Origin: Clostridia bacterium
Lineage (GTDB): Bacteria; Bacillota; Clostridia; Oscillospirales; CAG-272
Direction: 5' to 3'
Length of the DNA stretch: 64,000 nt
Assembly (NCBI GenBank): GCA_017453205.1
Contig: JAFTKO010000032.1
Coordinates: 62,001-126,000 of the forward strand
Below the pieces are notes generated by a model, which was not told the origin of the DNA, made no database searches, and saw only the letters and a program-made list of their open reading frames with translations. Below, piece after piece: positions 52,730 through 60,284 of this stretch. Each line of letters opens with the position of its first letter. The first letter of the stretch is position 1. A program made the position numbers and the translations under genes.

Positions 52730-54484
52730 ACTGATAATATTGACACGAAAAACCTTGTCATGCTGCTTATTTGCACGCTGTACTGCCTCGATTTCATAGA
52801 AATCGTCGGCGCTTTCGATATTTTCCGTGTCTTTGTCAAAATTTACGGCTGCTCCGCTTTCCTCATTCTGTTTCAGCTGCTCGATCGTACCCGTTCTTAG
52901 AAGCTCATCGATCTCCGCCTTCAGCTTGATCTCGATATGATCCTCAAAAACAACCATGTGACTGATAATCAGGTTGATATCGTTCTTGTCAAGGTGATCC
53001 TTTTCCAAAATGTCGTTAAAAACGTCAATGACGGTCTTGGCAACGCGATTAACTCGAACCATCGTGTTGGTTGTGTTTGCCACCATTTCAAGCTGATTTT
53101 GCAAGCCCTCAATACGGTTTCTGGAACTGTCAATCTCCATATCGTAGGATTCAACCATAATGGATCCCTCGCCCGATCTTGCAAGCTCCTTGGCTCTTTG
53201 CTTTACCAAGGAACGAAGCACGTCGCGCTCCTCCTCAATTTCCGCAATAAGAGTCTCGGCGGCTTCCTTTCCGTTAGCGGTACGCTGATCTTCGTTTTTG
53301 ATAGCATCCTTCAAAACATCAATCATCGAAGCGGAATTATCGCGGATCTTTCGGATATATTCCTTCAATACTTCATCAAGAAAATCGACCTTAACCGTGT
53401 GAGCCTTGCATCCCTTCAGCCCTCTTCTGTGATACCTTCCGCAAACGTAGGCATCGTTCAGAGTCTCTCGATTTCTCGCAAACATCGGAGAACCGCAATC
53501 ACCGCAAATCAAGAAACCGGAATAGTTATTCTCGTTTTTCTTTACTCCGCGATAGTGATCTTTCTTTCTGCGCTCCAGCTGCTCTTTCGCCGTCATAAAT
53601 GTGCGTGAGTCAACGATAGGCGTATGATGGTTCTCAAAAACGATATGCTGGCTTTCGTGAACGGGTACGTCGGGACCATTGATCCTCTGCCGCTGAAATT
53701 TCTTGCAACGAAGCGTGCCGATATAGAAATCATTACAGAGTATCTCCGATACCGTTATGATGCTCCACTCCTCACGAACCTTCGCATGATACTCATCTCC
53801 CATCGCCTCCTTGCGAGCTTTCTCGCACATTCTCGGCGTTGGGATTTTTTTATCGGTCAGATGATTGGCGATTCTCTTGTACCCCCAACCACTTATGTAG
53901 AGGCGGAAGATCTCGCGAACCACCTCAGCGGCAGGCTCGTCAATCTCGTAGATCATCTTTTTGGTGTTCTTCATTACGTAGCCGTAAGGAACCGAACAGA
54001 CCCACTCACCCTTCTTCTGACGGTTTGCGATGACTGCCAATACCTTTTTGCTGGCATCGGTTACGGGCATTTCGTTAACGAAGAAATAGAGCTTTATCTG
54101 CAACCAGTCGTCGGTCTTGCCCTCCTCGTAATCGATGGATTCACCAATCGAAATGATGCGAAGATTATTTTCAACAAGATCCTCAAACTCGGCAAGTCCC
54201 TTTCCTGTACGGCGAGAAAAACGGCTCAGATCCTTGATGATCAAAATATCATACTCACCGCTCATCAGCTTCGGACGAAGCTCGTAATAATAACACGGAC
54301 GCTGATTAAACGTATATCCGGATTTATCACGGTCTTCATAGTAATCCACCGTACTCGTTGGAAAGTGAGTCTTACAATACTCAGCAATAATTGCCTTTTG
54401 GTTCTCGATACTCGTGTTGTCGGTGTCTTTCTCAACGTCCACCGAAATACGGGTATAAGCGGCAATTTTGTATCTTTCTACCAT
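52259..54484 (-). CDS. Large serine recombinase fused in frame to the SpoVT C-terminal domain
   Basis: 741 residues; AAAGGAGATATAAA before the ATG. Order: resolvase domain with the catalytic Ser14 in YTRISVD, KDLSRFSRRTG; recombinase domain with PYGYVMKNTKK and GWGYKRIANHL (about 165-280); zinc ribbon with CGDCGSPMF and later Cys (about 325-365); coiled coil (about 375-470); a spacer; then from residue ~586 GDPLEIYTDREGEVI, the SpoVT sequence, to the end. The true recombinase must have had another C-terminus before integration. Large serine recombinases integrate and excise elements at short att sites. The product may be active with a GAF tail or be regulated by it. Confidence 0.9.
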   Translation of the reverse strand: MVERYKIAAYTRISVDVEKDTDNTSIENQKAIIAEYCKTHFPTSTVDYYEDRDKSGYTFNQRPCYYYELRPKLMSGEYDILIIKDLSRFSRRTGKGLAEFEDLVENNLRIISIGESIDYEEGKTDDWLQIKLYFFVNEMPVTDASKKVLAVIANRQKKGEWVCSVPYGYVMKNTKKMIYEIDEPAAEVVREIFRLYISGWGYKRIANHLTDKKIPTPRMCEKARKEAMGDEYHAKVREEWSIITVSEILCNDFYIGTLRCKKFQRQRINGPDVPVHESQHIVFENHHTPIVDSRTFMTAKEQLERRKKDHYRGVKKNENNYSGFLICGDCGSPMFARNRETLNDAYVCGRYHRRGLKGCKAHTVKVDFLDEVLKEYIRKIRDNSASMIDVLKDAIKNEDQRTANGKEAAETLIAEIEEERDVLRSLVKQRAKELARSGEGSIMVESYDMEIDSSRNRIEGLQNQLEMVANTTNTMVRVNRVAKTVIDVFNDILEKDHLDKNDINLIISHMVVFEDHIEIKLKAEIDELLRTGTIEQLKQNEESGAAVNFDKDTENIESADDFYEIEAVQRANKQHDKVFRVNIISVGDPLEIYTDREGEVIFKKYSPIGELASFASQYAETLHKTCSLSVVICDRDAVIACAGVPRKDYTDKALSEELEQIIENRSLYFHREDSEPIPVLAEGGSYYVSCAMPIISEGDIVGCVASVTDQPGAARREVPGGEVESKLILTAAGFLGRQLEN
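52718..52736. other. Element-chromosome junction (att site) inside spoVT
   Basis: On the reverse strand the reading frame changes from recombinase-type sequence (FRVNIISV) to SpoVT (GDPLEIY) at about 52727. The crossover of 2-3 bases probably lies in or next to GTGGGCGACCC. The exact core cannot be fixed without the other junction. Confidence 0.6.
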
Positions 54485-54499
54485 TTTATATCTCCTTTC

Positions 54500-54515
54500 T
54501 TGTTATCGCTAACAA
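54500..54515. promoter_or_regulatory. Inverted-repeat operator at the recombinase start
   Basis: TTGTTA and TAACAA arms surround a 4-base centre, directly after the -10 box where the transcript should begin. A repressor bound here would block the recombinase promoter. Confidence 0.6.
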
Positions 54516-54516
54516 C

Positions 54517-54545
54517 ATTGTAACATATTTTCGTTTTCAAGTCAA
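54517..54545 (-). promoter_or_regulatory. Sigma-A promoter of the recombinase
   Basis: On the reverse strand TTGACT and TACAAT with a 17-bp spacer, 33 bp before the recombinase ATG. It looks vegetative and shows no sigma-E or sigma-K pattern. Confidence 0.82.
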
Positions 54546-54573
54546 TATGACAGAAAAATGTTTACAATATTGT

Positions 54574-54810
54574 TTATCCATCCGCTGATGCCTCCTTGCG
54601 TGCATTGAGCAGATGATTGTAGGAAAGAAGACTTTGGGTAAGCGTAGTCAGATCGCCGTTGCCGGATTCAAAAACCACAACCTTATAGTCCATTGCCTTG
54701 TATTTTTGGTAGATCGGTTTCAGATCTTCGCGAAGCGCATTGTCACGTGACTCACCGCGAGTGAGCCATATCGATACGTATTTTTTGTTGTCATAAACAT
54801 TTATTTCCAT
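54574..54810 (-). CDS. Small recombinase-associated protein of unknown function
   Basis: 78 residues from the ATG at 54810, preceded by AAAGGAGTGAGC; an ATG at 54828 would place that site inside the gene. It begins MEINVYDNKKYVSIWLTRGE and contains YKVVVFESGNGDL; a compact alpha/beta protein without Cys. Genes of this kind sit before serine recombinases in clostridial elements as far as I recall, but no function is known. A recombination directionality factor is one possibility. Confidence 0.75.
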   Translation of the reverse strand: MEINVYDNKKYVSIWLTRGESRDNALREDLKPIYQKYKAMDYKVVVFESGNGDLTTLTQSLLSYNHLLNARKEASADG

Positions 54811-55215
54811 ACAGCTCACTCCTTTCATTGAATTATTGACGCGTGGCTCTTTTGATATTCAGATACCGTTTGTCCTGATGGAATTTTAATGCTTGTCTTT
54901 GTCTTAAACTCATGTCTGTATTGATAGAAAACTGCTGTGTTCACCTCCTTTCAAGCTTTCTATTACCTCACTCAGATCGAGCTTAAAATCTGAGTTTGGA
55001 GAAAGGCAGATTTATTTGCCTTTCAACTGTAACCACACTTAAAACTCTCGATTTTTATACCTTTTTTCAAAAAAATTGAATTTTTTCACCCAAGCTTTTC
55101 TGATTTTTCAAAGGAGCTTTAAGTGTCTTTACTAATACAGTGGGAATTTTGACGCAAAATCTCATCACGTTTCCGAAAATTTTTGAAAATTATTTTTCGT
55201 TTCAAAAATTGCATA
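54811..55215. other. Long leader region of the element with possible small peptides
   Basis: On the reverse strand an AAAGGAGGTGA site at about 54943-54953 is followed by two short open frames: 39 codons from a GTG at 54944 (ends SEYQKSHASIIQ) and 26 codons from an ATG at 54913 (basic, RQRQALKFHQDKRYLNIKR). Neither has both a good start and a good spacing. The rest is AT-rich; I see no other gene. Confidence 0.4.
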
Positions 55216-55216
55216 A

Positions 55217-55263
55217 GAAAAAGCCGTTATCGAAAGCGTTACGAAAACGCCTTGATAGCGGCT
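55217..55263 (-). terminator. Terminator at the end of the defence operon
   Basis: On the reverse strand AGCCGCTATC pairs with GATAACGGCT around a 22-base region that can itself pair (GGCGTTTTCGTAACGC), followed by TTTTTCTT. Confidence 0.8.
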
Positions 55264-55443
55264 CTTTATTTATGCCTGCGCCAAAATGAAAAGTGCAAGC
55301 TAAAACCGGAACTCCACGCCCCGATCAAAGCTTACACTTTTTGACATTACCATTATAACATATTTACTTTAACTTGTCATCGGCTTATCTCTGCCTTTTT
55401 TCCGCCTTTTTTGTGACATTCTCAAAATCGGTATGATAAATGA

Positions 55444-55815
55444 CTATTTTGCCCTTTTCTTAACTGATTTTGTGGCTTCAAAACTTACGTTCACGAGAAA
55501 CTGCACCACGTCCTCAGGCGCATCGGGCAGTAGCACCGAAATCCAATGAAGCTTATTCATATGATACGCTGGATATACTCCGTCCGCTGCACCGAACGAA
55601 CCGAACATTTCCGTCGGCAGCTTGAGATTGACAACGTCGATTAACTCGTCGCTGTCAAACCCAAACTTGCACCGCGAGACCTTCATCACAATCGCATACC
55701 ACTTGCGATTGTCCGTGTGCCTCAGCACCGCCGTCTCAAAATCCTCGTCAAACGGATAGTCTGGTGATGTGCCGTATGTATCAAGGCAGTATTCAAGAAA
55801 TTCTTGTTTTGTCAT
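55444..55815 (-). CDS. MmcQ/YjbR-family protein
   Basis: 123 residues from the ATG at 55815, overlapping the upstream stop (TAATG). Family pattern: EYCLDTYGTSPDYPFDEDFETAVLRHTDNRKWYAIV at the start, VVNLKLPTE and MNKLHWISVLL. YjbR proteins have a CyaY-like DNA-binding fold of unknown role. Last gene of the element operon; a terminator follows about 180 bp later. Confidence 0.87.
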   Translation of the reverse strand: MTKQEFLEYCLDTYGTSPDYPFDEDFETAVLRHTDNRKWYAIVMKVSRCKFGFDSDELIDVVNLKLPTEMFGSFGAADGVYPAYHMNKLHWISVLLPDAPEDVVQFLVNVSFEATKSVKKRAK

Positions 55816-56597
55816 TATTTTCCCTCTTGTTTGGGTTGGCATGTTTTTACAAAAAGCTTCCCAAAAGGAGAAATTTTAACTATTTTCCTTTCAAACACTA
55901 ATCGTTCAGTAGGTGCACCGAGATAGATAATTGGATTTTCAAGAGGTTTATATAGAGACTCGTTGGAATAATGTGTATCTGCAGGAATTTCTACAAGTTG
56001 CAATCTAATTAAATTGTCCACATACACGAGATAATTTTGAGGAACATCTAACAATCCATCTGGCATTGTAAAATTTAGTTTTGCAAGAATTCTGAAACCT
56101 GTACCAGTTTCTGACCGTTTTCTAACCTCTACCGCAGGTATAGCTTTTTGTTCAGAAAAATAGCGTAACAATTTTGCTTCATCTGGAGCTAATTGTTTAA
56201 TAATATCCACAAATGCGGGATGGACATCTCCTTTTGTGTCTGCATTCATCGAAGAAGCAAGTAGATTTGCATACAATTCTCTTAACTCTTCACTATCAAG
56301 ACTATAGCTCAACTGTTGCAATGCAGGCACAGCAACATAAGGCTCGGGCTCTACGATTTTTTCTTCAGGTATGTGTTTTAACTTTTCTGCCAGAAGTATC
56401 TCTGTTTCTTTTATCGCATATTCACCGTTGAGAATCCATTTTTCCCACTTTCCAAGCCATACCTTAATAGTTCTTGGGATAAAACTTATAATTTGCCCTG
56501 TCGCGTGAGCGGTAGGATGCGCAATATCATCATAAGTTTTACCAGCGGTCTGCGCAACCAATTCCTTTGCAAGATCTTGATTTATATCGTTACTCAT
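55815..56597 (-). CDS. DUF4393-type protein (Abi-alpha-like, possible abortive infection)
   Basis: 260 residues from the ATG at 56597 (ACGGAGAAAAACAAT). QDLAKELVAQTAGKTYDDIAHPTAHATGQIISFIPRTIKVWLGKWEKWI and later LRELYANLLASSMNADTKGDVHPAFVDIIKQL resemble DUF4393 proteins, which I place with the Abi_alpha family. No catalytic motif or membrane helix beyond a weak one near residue 45 is visible. Located just downstream of a type III restriction system, a defence role is likely but inferred. Confidence 0.7.
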   Translation of the reverse strand: MSNDINQDLAKELVAQTAGKTYDDIAHPTAHATGQIISFIPRTIKVWLGKWEKWILNGEYAIKETEILLAEKLKHIPEEKIVEPEPYVAVPALQQLSYSLDSEELRELYANLLASSMNADTKGDVHPAFVDIIKQLAPDEAKLLRYFSEQKAIPAVEVRKRSETGTGFRILAKLNFTMPDGLLDVPQNYLVYVDNLIRLQLVEIPADTHYSNESLYKPLENPIIYLGAPTERLVFERKIVKISPFGKLFVKTCQPKQEGK

Positions 56598-56649
56598 ATT
56601 GTTTTTCTCCGTATGTTTATACTGCAATTATTTCAGAATTATAGTTTTA

Positions 56650-59600
56650 TCACTTCATAACCTTTTCAAGCAGGCTTTGATAGCTATCGACCACATCATA
56701 CACCACATCATCACCGCTAATAGCTTTAAAATGCTCTCTTGCACAATCAATCTTTGCTTGTTCAACAGGAGTAATGTGGTTAAATGTCATTGTATCCATT
56801 GTACCCTTGGTTTCAGCTACAAAATAGATGTGCTTTACCTTACCCTCATAAAAGGCAATTGCCCAGTCTGGGTTATATTTGCCTACCGGAGTAGTAATGT
56901 AAAAGCTATTCGGAAGCTTAACGTATACAGCAACATCCGTATTTGTATCAAGCTCTGTTGCAAAATTGCGCTCATTAGTAGAATCATAGACGATATGATC
57001 GTACAGGTGATTATTTGCTTTCATTGCATTTACACCAAGCTTACCCTTGATTGTAGCATCGGTAAAGATATCCGTATCATAGCAGTCATCAATCACACTA
57101 TAGGTTATATGCTGAATAATTGCCGTTGCCTTTTCGTCATTGATCAATTGAGCTGCTTTTATAATGAAATCTTCTGGATTGTCCTTAAATTGATCAAAAA
57201 CAGTTTTGTCGATGCCTTGAAGAATAGCAACGATCGCTTTGCGAGTCAGTCCTGTTTCCTCTACCAGCTTTCCAACCAAATCGTATTTAACGCTTTGATT
57301 TGCGCGAATTGTGTTTTCAAGATTGTACATAGAGGATTTTTCTTTGGTAAATGACGATCCCTCCAGTAAAGATTCTTTTGATTTTATTTCAGACATTGCT
57401 CCGCTTTCGATTTTGAAGAAAACCTTCGATACTCTGAGCTTGAGATTCAATTTGTCTATTGCTTTTGAAATCAGCTCCTCTGTATCGAAATCCACAACGT
57501 ATACGGATTTTGCATTGATACGCTTCCATAGCGCTTTAAATTCCTGCATTTGAAGCTTATCGTTGTTTACCTGTAACTCCACATTGTTGCTTCGAGCATT
57601 TTCTGGCTGCATTGCCTTGCTGTCATATACAGAATCAAGGATATCAATGATTGATTCTGTGCAATCGGCAACCTCCTCCGCAACCTTAATCTCCGAATTG
57701 GACTTATCTTCGTAATATTTATCCGTAAGATTACCTTTTCGGTCGATATAGCCATTGATGATCATCTCATAGTGAATAGCTTGAGCGAGGTCTGCATCTA
57801 CAACAACTTCATTTCCGTCGATATCCTTAATAACCTTACCCTTGAACAAATCAACGGTAACAGCGCGCGGACGGTTAGCCACCGCATCTGCCAATTCCTC
57901 TTGTAATCCTTTGGCAAACTTGTCGTAGCTCTCACTTGCAATAACGGTAAGTACATTGATGCTGTGAACATCGTTTCCGAGCACGTTGGCATCCATACGC
58001 TCTCCGTCCTGATTGACACAAAGACGCAACCCGCGACCGACTTCCTGACGCTTACGCACCTCGCTGCTACTTTGCTTTAACGTGCAAATTTGGAATACAT
58101 TAGGATTATCCCAGCCTTCTCTTAACGCAGAGTGGGAGAAGATAAAGCGAACCGGTGAACGCTTGGGATTACGATCGAGTAACAACTCCTTGTTTTTCAT
58201 GATTAGGTCATACGCATCAATATCATCTGAAGTCTTTTCCGCTTTGTCGGAGAATTTGCTATCGGTCATACGTCCTTTTTTATCAACAGAAAAGTATCCG
58301 GCGTGTGTAGCGTTCGCATCAATCGCATTGAGATAACGCATATAATCATCGTCACCGAACTGAAGCTGCATATTACCGAGAATATCGTTGTATTCCTCAA
58401 CAAACATATCAGCGTAAATACCATTAAAGGGTTGTCCTGCCTCATCATATTGCTTGTACTTTTGCACTTCATCAATGAAGAACAAAGACAGCACCTTGAT
58501 CCCCTTGTGGAACAGCTTTCTTTCTCTCTCGATATGGGATAGAATGGTTTCTCGAATCTGTATACGGCGTAACTGATCCTCTGCTACTTTGCCTATAACA
58601 TCGCCTGCGTAAATTTTGATACCATTAAGAAATTCCACCGAATCGTCACGACCGTCAATTGCCTTAACAACAAAATTGTTTTTGTATTCATCAAGATTGC
58701 CTGAATGATCGTACAGATTATATCCGATATTGACTGTTGCCGTCTTTTTCTTGATTCCCGAAGCACCTTTGACATCAAATTGAATGGTTGCCGTAGGATC
58801 TGCTTTTGAAAGATTGATGCTTTCAAGATATACGTATCCCTCGGTTGCAGTGCTTCCTGTTTCGGTAATTCCTTTTACGGCAATCTTCTTTACCAATCGT
58901 TTGTTGTACGCCTCCATTGCATCCAGACGGTACACCATATTATAAATACTGTCGGATTTGTGAGTTGCCGAATAACGCAAGGTGATTAAAGGATTGAATT
59001 CCTTCAGTCTCTCCTTGGTTTGCTTTCCCTCTACCGACTGAGGCTCATCAATGATTACAATAGGATTTGTTTTTGCAATAATATCAATCGGACGGCGGGA
59101 ACGGAATTCGTCAAGCTTCATATAAATGCGTCGCGCATCCTTGCCCTTAGCATTGAATGCTTGGGAATTGATGATCATAACGTTAATTCCGTTGTCAGAC
59201 GCAAAACGGTCAATCTCGGTAAGCTGAGCAGAATTGTAGATAAAGAAGCGAACTTTTTTACCGTATTCCTCCGCAAAATGCTCCTGCGTTACCTGAAAGG
59301 ATTTGTAAACACCCTCTCTGATTGCCACGCTTGGAACAACCACGATGAATTTGCTCCATCCGTAATGCTTATTTAACTCATACATGGTTTTGATGTATGT
59401 ATAAGTTTTGCCAACGCCTGTTTCCATCTCAATCGTCAGATTGTACCGTCCTTCAAGCTGAAGTGAGGGGGCAATTTGATTGGCACGTTGTATTTTATTT
59501 AGATGCTCCAATATAACGGCATCGGAAAGTCCGGGCACAATACGCTCATTGCGCCAGCCCGTAAAATCTTCATCGTCTGTCGTTTTCATCTGATAAACGC

Positions 59601-59712
59601 TACCTTTGTCCATCATATAGGATGGTGTAAGATAGGGCTGTCCGGCAAAAACATCTACAACCGCTTTGGCAGCGTCAGCTTGGAATTTTTGATGTTTAAA
59701 TTGGAGTTTCAT
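56650..59712 (-). CDS. res: Type III restriction endonuclease subunit (Res)
   Basis: 1020 residues from the ATG at 59712 (CAGGAGGTGAAAGAT). Superfamily 2 helicase motifs: METGVGKTYTYIK (Walker A, near residue 95), IVVVPSVAIREGV, VIIDEPQSVEG (DExx box) and LRYSATHK, then HSALREGWDNPNVFQI and VGRGLRLCV. The C-terminus has a PD-(D/E)xK nuclease pattern, NPDWAIAFYEG then FVAETKGTMD near 965-985. It forms a complex with the Mod subunit, cuts unmodified DNA after ATP-driven movement and is cytoplasmic. The ribosome site overlaps the end of the HEPN gene. Confidence 0.93.
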   Translation of the reverse strand: MKLQFKHQKFQADAAKAVVDVFAGQPYLTPSYMMDKGSVYQMKTTDDEDFTGWRNERIVPGLSDAVILEHLNKIQRANQIAPSLQLEGRYNLTIEMETGVGKTYTYIKTMYELNKHYGWSKFIVVVPSVAIREGVYKSFQVTQEHFAEEYGKKVRFFIYNSAQLTEIDRFASDNGINVMIINSQAFNAKGKDARRIYMKLDEFRSRRPIDIIAKTNPIVIIDEPQSVEGKQTKERLKEFNPLITLRYSATHKSDSIYNMVYRLDAMEAYNKRLVKKIAVKGITETGSTATEGYVYLESINLSKADPTATIQFDVKGASGIKKKTATVNIGYNLYDHSGNLDEYKNNFVVKAIDGRDDSVEFLNGIKIYAGDVIGKVAEDQLRRIQIRETILSHIERERKLFHKGIKVLSLFFIDEVQKYKQYDEAGQPFNGIYADMFVEEYNDILGNMQLQFGDDDYMRYLNAIDANATHAGYFSVDKKGRMTDSKFSDKAEKTSDDIDAYDLIMKNKELLLDRNPKRSPVRFIFSHSALREGWDNPNVFQICTLKQSSSEVRKRQEVGRGLRLCVNQDGERMDANVLGNDVHSINVLTVIASESYDKFAKGLQEELADAVANRPRAVTVDLFKGKVIKDIDGNEVVVDADLAQAIHYEMIINGYIDRKGNLTDKYYEDKSNSEIKVAEEVADCTESIIDILDSVYDSKAMQPENARSNNVELQVNNDKLQMQEFKALWKRINAKSVYVVDFDTEELISKAIDKLNLKLRVSKVFFKIESGAMSEIKSKESLLEGSSFTKEKSSMYNLENTIRANQSVKYDLVGKLVEETGLTRKAIVAILQGIDKTVFDQFKDNPEDFIIKAAQLINDEKATAIIQHITYSVIDDCYDTDIFTDATIKGKLGVNAMKANNHLYDHIVYDSTNERNFATELDTNTDVAVYVKLPNSFYITTPVGKYNPDWAIAFYEGKVKHIYFVAETKGTMDTMTFNHITPVEQAKIDCAREHFKAISGDDVVYDVVDSYQSLLEKVMK

Positions 59713-59717
59713 ATCTT

Positions 59718-60284
59718 TCACCTCCTGCTTTTCTTTTTTATATTAGCTTCATTATTCTTCATACATTCACGGCGATTATTTTCAATTTTTTTATCAATCT
59801 CAGCACATTCTTCTGGCGAAAGTGCCATTTCTGATTTTGTAAAGAACACATTATATCCCAGTTCGAACATCACAATAATAAGTGCATTGGTAAATGCCGA
59901 AAGAAATCGTATATCGAAGGCAGGTGCAAACTTTCCTTCATAACAGTATCTCCATTGTACAAAAGCATCTGACATAAGTAATAATTCGTTTTCTCGCTTT
60001 TCCGTATCTGCATACTCCGGCGCTTTTTGAGCAAGAAAGTACCAAACTCTATTTTGAAAATCCATAGGAAGTTTTTCAAAAAGAATTTTAAGATTATGTT
60101 CGTTATTATAAGGTATATCTTGTTCCACTAAAATAGCCTTGATTATCAATTCAGCAGAAAAAGCTCCATTAACCAATTTAGGGATATACAAAAGCAATTC
60201 GTCCTGATCCGGTTCAAGCTGATCAAGGGCAATATACGCATTATAAAATGATTTCGCCAAATATGCTAATGATGGATTTTTCAT
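59718..60284 (-). CDS. HEPN-like protein between Mod and Res
   Basis: 188 residues; start overlaps the Mod stop by one base. AFSAELIIKAILVEQ and NEHNLKILFEKLP (about 40-75) are the HEPN-type helices as found in RiboL-PSP and DUF4145-like proteins. No clear Rx4-6H ribonuclease motif is seen. The C-terminus is a charged tail. HEPN proteins bind or cut RNA and nucleotides. Its placement between the two subunits of a restriction system is uncommon. Confidence 0.72.
   Translation of the reverse strand: MKNPSLAYLAKSFYNAYIALDQLEPDQDELLLYIPKLVNGAFSAELIIKAILVEQDIPYNNEHNLKILFEKLPMDFQNRVWYFLAQKAPEYADTEKRENELLLMSDAFVQWRYCYEGKFAPAFDIRFLSAFTNALIIVMFELGYNVFFTKSEMALSPEECAEIDKKIENNRRECMKNNEANIKKKSRR

Noticed and set aside
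55000-55440. Direct-repeat array or CRISPR in the AT-rich element leader
   Set aside because: Only homopolymer-like A/T runs and one terminator were found; there are no regularly spaced repeats.
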